From: Bacillota bacterium
GTDB taxonomy: Bacteria; Bacillota; Clostridia; Acetivibrionales; DSM-1351
Direction of reading: 5' to 3'
Assembly: GCA_023415305.1 (NCBI GenBank)
Contig: JAEZKZ010000050.1
Span: 101,985-165,984 of the forward strand
Length of the DNA stretch: 64,000 nucleotides
The first letter of the stretch is position 1, and each line of letters begins with the position of its first letter. Position numbers and translations under genes: made by a program. Of the stretch, positions 53,103 through 61,612 are shown one piece after another. A model generated the notes under the pieces. The model saw only the letters and a list, made by a program, of their open reading frames with translations. It was not told where the DNA came from and searched no databases.

Positions 53103-53246
53103 ACTAACCTCTTAGAATTTGATAATCTTTGAATATGTAGTTAACATTATTACTTAATGGTACATTATGTAAAATTATACGTCAAGTTCCGAAGACTGAT
53201 AGTATTATTCTATGTCAGTTATCGAGATATTTCTACCTGTTTAAAT

Positions 53247-53282
53247 GAGAAAGGATATAAAATATTTTACCTATCCTTTCTC
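53247..53282. terminator. Hairpin after the chemoreceptor gene
   Basis: GAGAAAGGATA / TATCCTTTCTC stem (53247-53257, 53272-53282), 14-base loop, 64 bp after the chemoreceptor stop. No long T-tract on the minus side, so termination is only probable. Confidence 0.5.
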
Positions 53283-53345
53283 TAGATATTTCTTTTGGTC
53301 GTATTGGTTATTAGCTGCTGCTGTTATATATCCGTCTATACTCAC

Positions 53346-55031
53346 TTATATTTTAAAAATCGATATGGATGACTGCAGTTCATTGGCAAGTTCCGCTAAG
53401 GCTTGTGCAGAAGCTGTTATCTCCTCCATTGTCGCAACCTGTTCCTCATTGGCTGCAGAATTCTCCTGACTTAATATTGCCCCTTCTTCGGCAGATTTTT
53501 TAATAGTTTCAGTATTTGATACAATGTCCTGGCTCTGTGTTGAAACAACTTCTATAGCTGCCATTACATCCTTTACTTTTCTATTTACATCTGTTACATC
53601 ATCTTTGATAGTCTGGAAGGTTTCGGCAACATGCTGAGTTTTTGCAAAGCCGTCTTTAACCTTTTCATTCCCTTTATTTATTGATATGACAGCATTTTCT
53701 GTTTCACTCTGTATTTCCTTAACAAATTGAGTTATTTGCCCAGCTGATGTTTTAGACTGCTCAGCAAGCTTGCGGATTTCATCTGCTACGACAGCAAACC
53801 CTAACCCTTGCTCACCGGCACGGGCTGCCTCGATAGCTGCATTTAAGGCAAGGAGATTCGTCTGTTCTGTTATACTTGTGATAATTGCAACTATGTTTCC
53901 AATTTCTTTTGAGTGTTCACCCAATTTCCTGATTACCTTTTCAGAATCGCTAACAGTTGAGGTTATATCATTCATTTGATCCACAACATCGTTTACTGTA
54001 ATAATACCATGTTCGGAAGCTGAAAAAGCTTTATCTGACAAGGCATACATCTCTTTACTACTTTCAGCAATCTGGTATATGTTCGATGACATTTCCTTTA
54101 TTGTACTGCTTGTATGCTGGATACTTCCCAGCTGTTCCTCTGCTCCAGAAGCACTTTTTTCAATTGCTTCGGCAATATGCTCATTAGCTCTTGTACATTG
54201 TTCAGCACTGGCAGTAAGTTCTTCCGAAGATGCAGCAACTTGTGTCGATACGTCATTTACTTTTACTATTATGTGTCTAATAGATGTAACCATTTTATTT
54301 AAAGACGCCACCAAAACTCCAATTTCATCCTTATTCTTAATTTCTAAAGTATCAGCAGTCAAATCTCCGGTAGATATTCTGCCCAACGTCTCTGTAACTT
54401 TCTTTACAGGTGTTGATATGCTTCTGTTTAAAAGGAATGTTATTATTATAGTACAAAGGACTGCTAATAAACTTATTACCCCAATTAGTAAGTGGGTCTT
54501 GTTTTGCACGACAATAAGCTCATTCCAAGTATCATTAGTAAGCTTGTCAATATCATTCTTAATTTTTTCATGAGTTTCACGAAAGTCGTCAAACAAACTT
54601 TTGCCATCTCCGGCTTTCAAACGTGCCTCTCCCAGTTTCCCCTTCTTGACCAGAGATATCTGCGAATCAAAATATTTTTCTATTGCGTCAATCTTTGGTT
54701 TAGCTTCTTCTATAAGCTGTGCCATAATCGGATGCCCATTCAATCTTGACTCAACTTCTTCTAAACTTGTTCTTACATCGCTTTTACCAGAGTAGTACGG
54801 GTCAAGAAATCTTTCATCTCCCGAAATAAGATATCCTCTTACTCCAGTTTCCTCATTTATTAGAGCCGTTAATAATTCATCAGCGGCATAACCAATTGGA
54901 ATAGCATCTGATATAAGATCTTCCGCTTCTGCTTTCAATAATTGAGTTGAATAGATACTTATACCAACAATTCCAGCCATTAATACTAACACTAATACAT
55001 AACTTGTGATGAGTTTTTTTGCTACAGACAT
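53346..55031 (-). CDS. Methyl-accepting chemotaxis protein
   Basis: A 561-residue chemoreceptor. One N-terminal helix, an extracellular CHASE3/four-helix-bundle-type sensor (about 30-180; NEETGVRGYLISGDERFLDPY is the CHASE3-like hairpin), a second helix, a HAMP domain with GRISTGDLT, and a long cytoplasmic coiled coil. The hairpin tip reads ITEQTNLLALNAAIEAARAG, the CheA/CheW contact site. No C-terminal CheR/CheB-docking pentapeptide. GGAGGG lies before the ATG at 55031. The 520-bp region upstream has no gene; I saw no sigma-D type promoter. Confidence 0.95.
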   Translation of the reverse strand: MSVAKKLITSYVLVLVLMAGIVGISIYSTQLLKAEAEDLISDAIPIGYAADELLTALINEETGVRGYLISGDERFLDPYYSGKSDVRTSLEEVESRLNGHPIMAQLIEEAKPKIDAIEKYFDSQISLVKKGKLGEARLKAGDGKSLFDDFRETHEKIKNDIDKLTNDTWNELIVVQNKTHLLIGVISLLAVLCTIIITFLLNRSISTPVKKVTETLGRISTGDLTADTLEIKNKDEIGVLVASLNKMVTSIRHIIVKVNDVSTQVAASSEELTASAEQCTRANEHIAEAIEKSASGAEEQLGSIQHTSSTIKEMSSNIYQIAESSKEMYALSDKAFSASEHGIITVNDVVDQMNDITSTVSDSEKVIRKLGEHSKEIGNIVAIITSITEQTNLLALNAAIEAARAGEQGLGFAVVADEIRKLAEQSKTSAGQITQFVKEIQSETENAVISINKGNEKVKDGFAKTQHVAETFQTIKDDVTDVNRKVKDVMAAIEVVSTQSQDIVSNTETIKKSAEEGAILSQENSAANEEQVATMEEITASAQALAELANELQSSISIFKI

Positions 55032-55443
55032 TAGAGACCCTCCATAATAGTATTTAAGTATCATTAAGCAAACAAAGCCTCAGTGTAATTGTAGTTAAAA
55101 TACTTCAATTGTTTTTACTGAATAATTGTTCATATCAAGATGTATTACTCTGGTATACCTGTTTCGTCTATTTAGGGAACCTCCTTTCCAACCACGACTT
55201 TATGTTTCGTTGTTTATTAAATAATTAACTAAAAACTATTATTTCTAATGCAACAAAACCAGAGTCGTATTTTGTAGATTTTTGTCAGATTAATGATATT
55301 ACCTATTATTATAACCATAACCATCCAATTAGTAAACATAAAGTGGCGTTTTGTAAGAGCCTGATTTACAAAAGTTATGGCTTAAATATGTAATCAACCC
55401 CTGCTGGGATGGATTTGCTCTAGCCTTTTCTTTCCGAGAATTC

Positions 55444-55494
55444 CATAAAAAAACCTTCAAATTGATGTATTTATTTACATCAATTTGAAGGTTT
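55444..55494 (-). terminator. Intrinsic terminator of the coiled-coil lipoprotein gene
   Basis: Perfect 19-bp stem (55451-55469, 55476-55494) with a six-base loop, followed on the minus strand by T-tract; about 60 bp after the stop. Confidence 0.9.
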
Positions 55495-55552
55495 ACACAA
55501 ACTTCGAAACGGCCTCCATAATGAAGGACTGCTTGTCCCATTTTGTTTCCGT

Positions 55553-56236
55553 TTACCTTACATCAATTTTCTCAATGCTAACTAAGGGAATTGTAATTTC
55601 TCCTCCCATAGTTGATGTGTACGTATATAATTCTTGAGAAGTACCATAAATAGTTATTCTGTCATTTACTAGTACTCTTGAAGAAACTATATCAGATGAA
55701 TAGTACCCAAAAATTATCTTATTATAATCAGAATCAACTGCCAGCCTTATTTGAACTAAGTCGTCACCCTCAATAACTTGAACTACTTCTCCAGTAAATT
55801 TAACCTTTGCCTCACTATATTTCTCAGGAGTGCGGGCTAATTGGTTGTATGTAATACCTGTATTATAACCCTGTTTAGCTTTAGCGTCCGCTTCTTTTTT
55901 AGCCTTTTCTGCTTCTGCTTTCCTCTTATCTTCTTGCTCAGATTGCAATTTTTCAGTTTGTATTTTATCCAATTCAGCTTGTTTTACAGCTGCCGCTTCT
56001 TTTGCCTTAATTTCGGCTTCTGATAAGCTTTTATAAGGCTCAATTATTGCTGTTAAGTCTGAGTTTTCTTTTGTAAGAGTAGCTACTTTAGCTTTTAAGT
56101 CTGAGTTTTCTTTTGTCAGAGTTTCTACTTCATTTGCTAAATTTGCAACTTGTTGCTCTAATCCTTTACTTCCGCAACCAGTTAAGATAGATATAGAAAG
56201 TAATAGTGCCAAAGATAAACTAAATACCCTTTTCAC
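55553..56236 (-). CDS. Coiled-coil lipoprotein with C-terminal OB-like domain
   Basis: A 227-residue exported lipoprotein: signal sequence ending SILTGCGSK, lipidated on the Cys. Next come two near-identical heptad blocks (ETLTKENSDLKAKVA and ATLTKENSDLTAIIE) forming a leucine-zipper coiled coil, then a long charged Lys/Glu/Ala helix (to about 125). The C-terminal 100 residues look like a beta-barrel (VKFTGEVVQVIEGDDLVQIR). The GTG start at 56236 is behind GGGGGAG at unusual distance, so the start is a little uncertain. No function is known. Confidence 0.75.
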   Translation of the reverse strand: MKRVFSLSLALLLSISILTGCGSKGLEQQVANLANEVETLTKENSDLKAKVATLTKENSDLTAIIEPYKSLSEAEIKAKEAAAVKQAELDKIQTEKLQSEQEDKRKAEAEKAKKEADAKAKQGYNTGITYNQLARTPEKYSEAKVKFTGEVVQVIEGDDLVQIRLAVDSDYNKIIFGYYSSDIVSSRVLVNDRITIYGTSQELYTYTSTMGGEITIPLVSIEKIDVR

Positions 56237-56389
56237 AAAAATGCCACACTCCCCCTTTTATTGTTAGTAATTCCAGATTACATTTGTATATACAAATTCT
56301 ACATTATAATACATAATGTTTCAATATCTTAGTAATAATTACTATAGGCACAGAGCCTTTATAAGCGGCCGCTACTTACATCGTTACAA

Positions 56390-56629
56390 TCAGCTTAAAC
56401 CGTTTTTATCTCTGGCATACTGAACAACATCATACATCAAATAGTACATATCTTCCGGATTTATGGATAATAGTTTTTCTTTATCCATAACTATTTCATC
56501 GTTGCGGATGGTAACTATACTATAAAATGGTTCCTAATTAAGAGCTGTTATATTGGACATTGTCTCCCATTCTCCAATTGTAACAGACCCCCTTTCAACT
56601 AAGAACTCTAACAACGCATAAGAACCTCT
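56390..56629 (-). pseudogene. Decayed small gene with an in-frame stop
   Basis: One minus-strand frame from 56629 to the TGA at 56390-56392 reads like protein on both sides of an internal TAG (56534-56536): RGSYALLEFLVERGSVTIGE before it, VTIRNDEIVMDKEKLLSINP and ending YARDKNGLS after it. The upstream end meets a TAA at 56630-56632 with no start or ribosome site. It looks like the 3' part of a small unknown gene broken by a nonsense change. It lies in the 420-bp gap 56237-56656. Confidence 0.6.
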
Positions 56630-56656
56630 TTAAGTTTACATATGGTCTGCCCACAA

Positions 56657-57250
56657 CTACATCCCTCCATCACTAAATTTATTGTAAAATATAACCTCAC
56701 TAAAACTCTTTTTCTTAGTTATATTTTGGTTATTAACCGGATAGCCGAAAGCAATAATTTCGGAAGCCCTATACGGTTCAGGCAGATTTAAAAAATGTGT
56801 AAGTTTGTCAACATCAAAATAAGATATCCATGTAGATCCCAAACCGTGTTCTAAAGCAGCTATAACCATATGGGTTCCAGGAATTTTTGTTTGATGTTCC
56901 TCCTGATTCAATTTTGTATAAATTTCGTCCTCCATGTTCTCAATGCTTTTTGCCAGACCTGGATAACGTGCTTTTTGAATATCTCTGCCACCTCGTGATT
57001 TATCTACGCTGTACGTACATAGAACCACCAGAAAATTAGCTGATTTTATCCAGTTTTGGTTATAGGCTATTTTAGCTATTTCATCGATTAGTTCCTTACT
57101 TGTAATCAATCCGAATTTCCACGGCTGCTCGTTTCCGCCAGATGGTGATAACCTTCCGGCTTCAAGAATGTAATTAATAACTTCAGCGGGTACATCTTCT
57201 CCTGAAAATTTTCTTGTACTTGTTCGTTTTTTAAGCAAATCCAATATCAT
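56657..57250 (-). CDS. Nitroreductase-family flavoprotein
   Basis: A 197-residue FMN-dependent reductase. LLKKRTSTRKFSGEDVP carries the phosphate/FMN-binding Arg/Ser, AGRLSPSGGNEQPWKFGLIT the second FMN segment, and VIAALEHGLGSTWISYFD the third. The start at 57250 has AAAGG nine bases upstream; an ATG three codons earlier overlaps it. Reduces nitro compounds or quinones with NAD(P)H. Its mRNA would begin at a consensus promoter about 300 bases upstream and pass through a terminator hairpin. Confidence 0.92.
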   Translation of the reverse strand: MILDLLKKRTSTRKFSGEDVPAEVINYILEAGRLSPSGGNEQPWKFGLITSKELIDEIAKIAYNQNWIKSANFLVVLCTYSVDKSRGGRDIQKARYPGLAKSIENMEDEIYTKLNQEEHQTKIPGTHMVIAALEHGLGSTWISYFDVDKLTHFLNLPEPYRASEIIAFGYPVNNQNITKKKSFSEVIFYNKFSDGGM

Positions 57251-57306
57251 AATGATCATCCTTTCAATATTCTTCTAGAAAATTAATGTAATGGTAAGAT
57301 TAATGC

Positions 57307-57591
57307 AAAATAAAAAAGCCGCAGATTTACTCTACGACTTTACCTTCAAAAGAAAAACAGTAAAATACGTATGGAGAGTAAACATAAAATCAAAACCAAT
57401 ATATTGGCAGCACAAAAACTGTCTAACTAAAACAGTATTGCCAAAATATTAAATTATGATTTTAACTTACTTCTCCATGCTCGCTTATGCTTTACGATTA
57501 TACCGCACTAAGCGTGCCGGACGACATTCCACCTTTCTTAATCAAACCATTACATGCACATTATTATATCATTTCTAGTAATTAATGTAAA
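57307..57591 (-). promoter_or_regulatory. Promoter and structured, terminator-ended leader of the nitroreductase gene
   Basis: TTTACA (57586-57591), 17-bp spacer and TATAAT (57563-57568) predict a start near 57556. The RNA then holds a hairpin with CGCUUA / UAAGCG and UGC / GCA pairing (57482-57513), a second with UUGGCA / UGCCAA and ACUGU / ACAGU pairing (57404-57444), and finally a 9-bp stem (57317-57325, 57331-57339) followed by U. It ends 57 bases before the nitroreductase start. Either an attenuated leader or an independent small RNA. I do not match it to a known riboswitch. Confidence 0.55.
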
Positions 57592-57719
57592 TACAGATTA
57601 GTCGTCATAATAACCCAATTTTCTTTGGTTTTCACTTCGCTTATCCAGATAATGTTACATGAAGATTATCTTATTCAAACAGTAATACTTCATCAAAATT
57701 AACGGCAATTAATAACTTC

Positions 57720-58196
57720 CTACTTCGCCGTTTTATTGATAAAATCAACTTCATACTGCTGTTCACCGTATTTTCTTTCGTTATCAATAATAGTACCCTC
57801 TGTGAGTGTGATACGCAGAACGATTGAGTTCGGATTGTCTTCGTCGCCAACTTCATCGAACCAGTCGAAGATTTTTTTAAATTTCTCTCTGATTTCCGCA
57901 TTCTTCTCGTCCTTGACCCAACCAAGATTTTCAGCCGTACCCTGGAAAGAGTACCAATCAAACCCACAGACTGAAACCTCGTTGTTCTTTTCAATTTGCA
58001 GCGTTTTATTTTTTTTTGCGTCGGTGGAAACATAAAAAACACCGTCTTCATAATAAGCACAGACCATACGGACCGCAGGGCGGGAATTACCGAACGAATT
58101 TGGAGAGACTGATATTGTGGCAAGGGCAATAACTACTTCTTTGCCATTCCCGCAACGCTCCTCCATAAGTTTCATTGCGTTCTCATATTTGTTCAT
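57720..58196 (-). CDS. Pyridoxamine 5'-phosphate oxidase family protein
   Basis: A 158-residue split-barrel flavin- or heme-binding protein. VVIALATISVSPNSFGNSRP and VFYVSTDAKKNKTLQIEKNN match the FMN-binding strands of the general PPOX fold, and VSVCGFDWYSFQGTAENLGW the next strands. Length suits a single-domain dimer. It is too short for true PdxH; substrate unknown, F420/FMN-dependent or heme-related roles are possible. Transcribed toward the nitroreductase but separated by its leader promoter. Confidence 0.87.
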   Translation of the reverse strand: MNKYENAMKLMEERCGNGKEVVIALATISVSPNSFGNSRPAVRMVCAYYEDGVFYVSTDAKKNKTLQIEKNNEVSVCGFDWYSFQGTAENLGWVKDEKNAEIREKFKKIFDWFDEVGDEDNPNSIVLRITLTEGTIIDNERKYGEQQYEVDFINKTAK

Positions 58197-58268
58197 TTTA
58201 ACTCTCCTTTAATAAATATTTGTTTATTCTTTAACTACAGTCAAACCACTTGAAGCGCAACACAATAT

Positions 58269-58880
58269 TTATAATTCCGTTTTTAGCCACAAAGCGGGAC
58301 GGACGCCACCTGTACATCTGCCATCGCTGATGTTGCCTTTCAATACATTGTTGCCTTGGATGCCTATATTACCGTCACCGTGAATGTACACGGCTTTTAC
58401 ATTAACGCGGCCGGGTGACCGAAGCCACCACCAAACACCACCATTATAGCCCTCAATTCTTGCTATTCGTTTACTGTTGTTTTCATCTTTTCTTTCAAAC
58501 CAATATCTTTGATTTTTTCCTCGGTCTTGCAGTTTTGAACGGCTATCGCCGAAATATATACACACTTCCTCAAGGCTTAATAAAAATATAGTGTCCTGTG
58601 TATCTGCTCCGCCTTCTGAACCATACCACTGATTATCATGATTTTTATTTAGCACTGGGATTATTCTTGACTTATCCGTTGCGTTGAATTTGTCATAGAA
58701 CTCACCGTTAAGATATTTTCTTAACGAGCAGTCAGCCCATGTTATATCTTTATATGCATCATGGTAAGCACGTTGTTCTATTACTTCTTCAGTTATAACC
58801 AAAGCAGCATTATTTTGTATGTAAAGCACACGCCAGTTGTAGTCACCGAATGATATTATCGAGCCAATTTTATTTTCCAT
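58269..58880 (-). CDS. DUF6273-family protein
   Basis: A 203-residue protein with the pattern of DUF6273: SFGDYNWRVLYIQNNAALVI, then WADCSLRKYLNGEFYDKFN, and a C-terminal GGVWWWLRSPG and GGVRPALWL. These are found alone or fused to surface or regulatory domains and have no known function. The start overlaps the MerR gene by 11 bp behind AAAGGAG, so it is co-transcribed with it and probably controlled by it. Confidence 0.85.
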   Translation of the reverse strand: MENKIGSIISFGDYNWRVLYIQNNAALVITEEVIEQRAYHDAYKDITWADCSLRKYLNGEFYDKFNATDKSRIIPVLNKNHDNQWYGSEGGADTQDTIFLLSLEEVCIYFGDSRSKLQDRGKNQRYWFERKDENNSKRIARIEGYNGGVWWWLRSPGRVNVKAVYIHGDGNIGIQGNNVLKGNISDGRCTGGVRPALWLKTEL

Positions 58881-59889
58881 TTTTCTTCTCCTTTATAGGG
58901 AATAGCAAATCAAGCTGTAAATAACTCATTTCAGAATTGTGCTTTTGAATAAAGTTATAAAAATTAAGAGTTTCTTCAAAGCCTTGTCCAGTAGGTGTTC
59001 CTGCCGACTCCCAACGTGGAGAACCCCAGTTATTTTCATATATTTCACTTGCATCAACCCATTCCTTAAGCCGACGCCAATCCTGGAAGTCCCACGCCCT
59101 TAACACATGAGCAGCGTATAACCCGCCTCTGAACTTTCGTCTTACTAACGGTGCGGGTATCTCCATATTATCGGAAACAGAAACCCACACCTCATATGCT
59201 TGTGAATTTTCGCCAATTTCTACAGTACCTTGTGAACAGTCAAAACCAAAACTGCGTGCGTCGGGTTTTATTTTTAGTAATCCGCTCTCTTTTGTAAATT
59301 TACTTATCATGTCCAATGCTTTGCCTTCACAGCCTTCTCCTGAAGCATAAGCGGCGGCAACGGTCATGGGTGGCAGATAAATAATCCGTACATCCTTGTC
59401 TTCCAGTTTCATTAATTCTTCGTTAGCTCTGTTCAATTCCTCCATTGATAAGCTTTCCTTCGTTTCTTTGATTTGATTATAGGAAAAAGAAAGAGAGCTT
59501 ACAACAGAGAACACAGTTTCGTCGCCGAGGAGTTTTAAATCAACATGGGCTTTTTCTTGGATTTCTTCAACAAAACGTGACAATATGGATTTAACGGTAG
59601 TCAGCGCGGTAATTTCGTCGTCTATTTCTCTTATGTTTTGCATGAAGATATCCACTGCTTCGGCTGCGTCGTTATTGTTGAGTATGCTTATGATTTGCTT
59701 CACTGGAATGCGCAGCTTACGCAGGACTATGATTTGCTGCAAACGTGTCATGGCGTTTTCGTCATAAACCCGGTAAGCATAATTATCTTTCCGCAGACTT
59801 TGAATTAATCCCGCCTGTTCATAATAGCGCAGCATTCTTGTAGAAATTCTGTAATTCCTTGATACCTGACTGATTGTTTGAAGCTCCAT
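58870..59889 (-). CDS. MerR-family regulator with GyrI-like effector domain
   Basis: A 339-residue regulator. The N-terminal MerR HTH (RNYRISTRMLRYYEQAGLIQ, YRVYDENAMTRLQQIIVLRK) is followed by a coiled-coil dimerisation helix and a C-terminal GyrI-like ligand domain (about 150-330). No metal-binding cysteines, so a small organic ligand is likely. Its own promoter has the MerR-type 19-bp spacer. It precedes and overlaps the DUF6273 gene. Confidence 0.9.
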   Translation of the reverse strand: MELQTISQVSRNYRISTRMLRYYEQAGLIQSLRKDNYAYRVYDENAMTRLQQIIVLRKLRIPVKQIISILNNNDAAEAVDIFMQNIREIDDEITALTTVKSILSRFVEEIQEKAHVDLKLLGDETVFSVVSSLSFSYNQIKETKESLSMEELNRANEELMKLEDKDVRIIYLPPMTVAAAYASGEGCEGKALDMISKFTKESGLLKIKPDARSFGFDCSQGTVEIGENSQAYEVWVSVSDNMEIPAPLVRRKFRGGLYAAHVLRAWDFQDWRRLKEWVDASEIYENNWGSPRWESAGTPTGQGFEETLNFYNFIQKHNSEMSYLQLDLLFPIKEKKNGK

Positions 59890-59918
59890 ATCATAACCTC
59901 GTTTCTTTACTTACTTTG

Positions 59919-59949
59919 ATTATAAAGTACGACACGGTGTCAGAGTCAA
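59919..59949 (-). promoter_or_regulatory. MerR-type promoter with 19-bp spacer and central dyad
   Basis: TTGACT (59944-59949) and TATAAT (59919-59924) are 19 bp apart, the overlong spacer MerR activators correct by DNA distortion. GACAC-G-GTGTC (59931-59941) sits centrally in the spacer. Autoregulation by the adjacent MerR protein is strongly suggested. Confidence 0.75.
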
Positions 59950-60299
59950 AAGGTTTTTACAAATATCCGTATTTTTTTGTAAAATACGGATTATATAAAT
60001 TAATACGTTACATATTTATTTGATTGGTTGAATTTAACAAATTATAGCACATGCGTACTACACTAACAAGATGGTAAAAAAGCGGATGGAATTATCTAAC
60101 GGCTTCTTGGTAATTTATGTTCACGTATATAAATTAAATGATATTACTTTTTAACAAAGTTAAAGTAATGTCAGTTATTACATTCTAATATCCTGAATGA
60201 CATTTTATCCAATATATATGGTAATATGGTTAAATCAGAAACTGATTTTTCTTTTATTGCTATTAGTGAAGCAGAAGGGAAACCTGTAATTTTATTTTA
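59950..60299. other. Gene-free stretch
   Basis: AT-rich with no convincing gene. A 36-codon plus-strand frame at 60226-60336 overlaps the following gene's 3' end and lacks a ribosome site. Confidence 0.4.
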
Positions 60300-61196
60300 T
60301 CATCTCGCTACCTTTTCACCAATTATATACTTATAAACAAATTTACCGTCATAAGTAGTTATATATATGCTTTCTTCATCAAACTCCTTGCCACCAAAAG
60401 CAATGATGTGGTTGGATATTGCATCACCCAGAATAAGAAAATCAATATTTTCTTCAGCATCTATCTTCATTATTTGTGCCATACCATCTATTGATACATA
60501 CATATTTCCTTTTTCTGAAAAAGTAATATTTAGAGGAGCTCCGAATCCACCTGCCATCTTTACCGGTTCTACAATAATAATGTCTGGACTATTAGCAGCT
60601 TTACCTTCCGAATAAATTTGATACTTCAATAAACTCTTAGTGTTAAAATCACTAACATATAAGTTTTTACAGTTAGGGTCAAATTCCAAAGAGAAAAAGG
60701 TCTCATATGCAACTTGACCCTTGCTACCATCAATAAAAGTTGATTTCTTTAAATCTGGTGTATACATATCAATTTTATTTCCATTTGTTATGTAGAAGTT
60801 CCCTTGATTATCACACTCTATTCCACTTGCCCCTAAAAAGCCTTGAAAATCTTCTCTTATCAAAGTTGATACCTTGCCTTCAGGTGTAATTTTAAGTATT
60901 CTATCTTGAGCTGCTGCTAAGATGTTGCCTTGATTATCAAATGTCATATCCCAAATCAACGGACTGCTAAAATAGTAATCTTTTCCTTCCGGAAGGTCTT
61001 TGAAGTTACAAAAAGTTGATACTTTCCCGTCCGGTGTTACTATATCCAATTCCCCATCTCTTGCAACAATCATGTTCTTGTTATTATCAAAGATTATTCC
61101 GGCACCAACTTTACCGTTTATGTTTATAAAGACTTCGGCTTTGTTCTCTTGTTTTTTTACACTACTTTCGTAGTTAATGTTCTGTCTTTGAGTCAT
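60300..61196 (-). CDS. SMP-30/NHL-type beta-propeller protein
   Basis: A 298-residue protein built of repeated four-stranded blades: VGAGIIFDNNKNMIVARDGE, WDMTFDNQGNILAAAQD, GIECDNQGNFYITNGNK, LEFDPNCKNLYVSDF, NITFSEKGNMYVSIDG. Members are lactonases or non-enzymatic ligand-binding propellers. No signal peptide is apparent from the start at 61196 (AAAGGATG upstream). The frame extends to 61259 without a ribosome site. Function unknown; no linked pathway genes. Confidence 0.8.
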   Translation of the reverse strand: MTQRQNINYESSVKKQENKAEVFININGKVGAGIIFDNNKNMIVARDGELDIVTPDGKVSTFCNFKDLPEGKDYYFSSPLIWDMTFDNQGNILAAAQDRILKITPEGKVSTLIREDFQGFLGASGIECDNQGNFYITNGNKIDMYTPDLKKSTFIDGSKGQVAYETFFSLEFDPNCKNLYVSDFNTKSLLKYQIYSEGKAANSPDIIIVEPVKMAGGFGAPLNITFSEKGNMYVSIDGMAQIMKIDAEENIDFLILGDAISNHIIAFGGKEFDEESIYITTYDGKFVYKYIIGEKVAR

Positions 61197-61525
61197 ATTG
61201 ATTTCATCCTTTCTTTGTGCTTGTTCTGGCATGCGGGAGGCAGTGCCGAAAAAATTCAAATTACTAGAGAAATTACTTTACTCTAACCAAATTTAATCCA
61301 TTTTTTCTAATAATAAACCCTATAGCAGAATTGCAGCAATCTGTCCAATTGTATAAAAACTGTTCTTCATAATCTTCTCCTTTATTTAAATTTAAGAATT
61401 CACAATCCCGTTGAGTGGTATCTCTTGAGACACTAAATTATTAACGGATTATGACGTATTGTATTATATTTTAAGGACATTAAGAAAAACTCCGGGTCAC
61501 GAAACGCCACAGACTGATAAACAAT

Positions 61526-61556
61526 AAGAAAAAGCCAGAGGAAGGATGACTCCGGC
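61526..61556 (-). terminator. Intrinsic terminator of the Ig-repeat surface protein gene
   Basis: GCCGGAG / CTCTGGC stem with one wobble (61550-61556, 61534-61540), then TTTTTCTT on the minus strand, about 55 bp after the stop. The rest of the 416-bp gap 61197-61612 holds no gene that I can see. Confidence 0.7.
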
Positions 61557-61612
61557 CTCCAGCCTCGGTTTACTGTATCTCCCTAACTCAATCCACCACC
61601 AGCTTAGGGGTT

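Noticed and set aside
53245..53469. A 74-codon plus-strand frame over the chemoreceptor 3' end
   Set aside because: Most of it is antisense to the chemoreceptor and its start lies in the downstream hairpin.
55329..55541. A 70-codon minus-strand frame after the lipoprotein gene
   Set aside because: It runs through the 19-bp terminator hairpin and lacks a ribosome site.
57671..58129. A 152-codon minus-strand frame overlapping the PPOX-family gene
   Set aside because: It is Arg/Lys/Ser-rich, has no ribosome site and lies in another frame of a well-supported gene.
60226..60336. A 36-codon plus-strand ORF
   Set aside because: No ribosome site, overlaps the convergent propeller gene's end; length fits chance.
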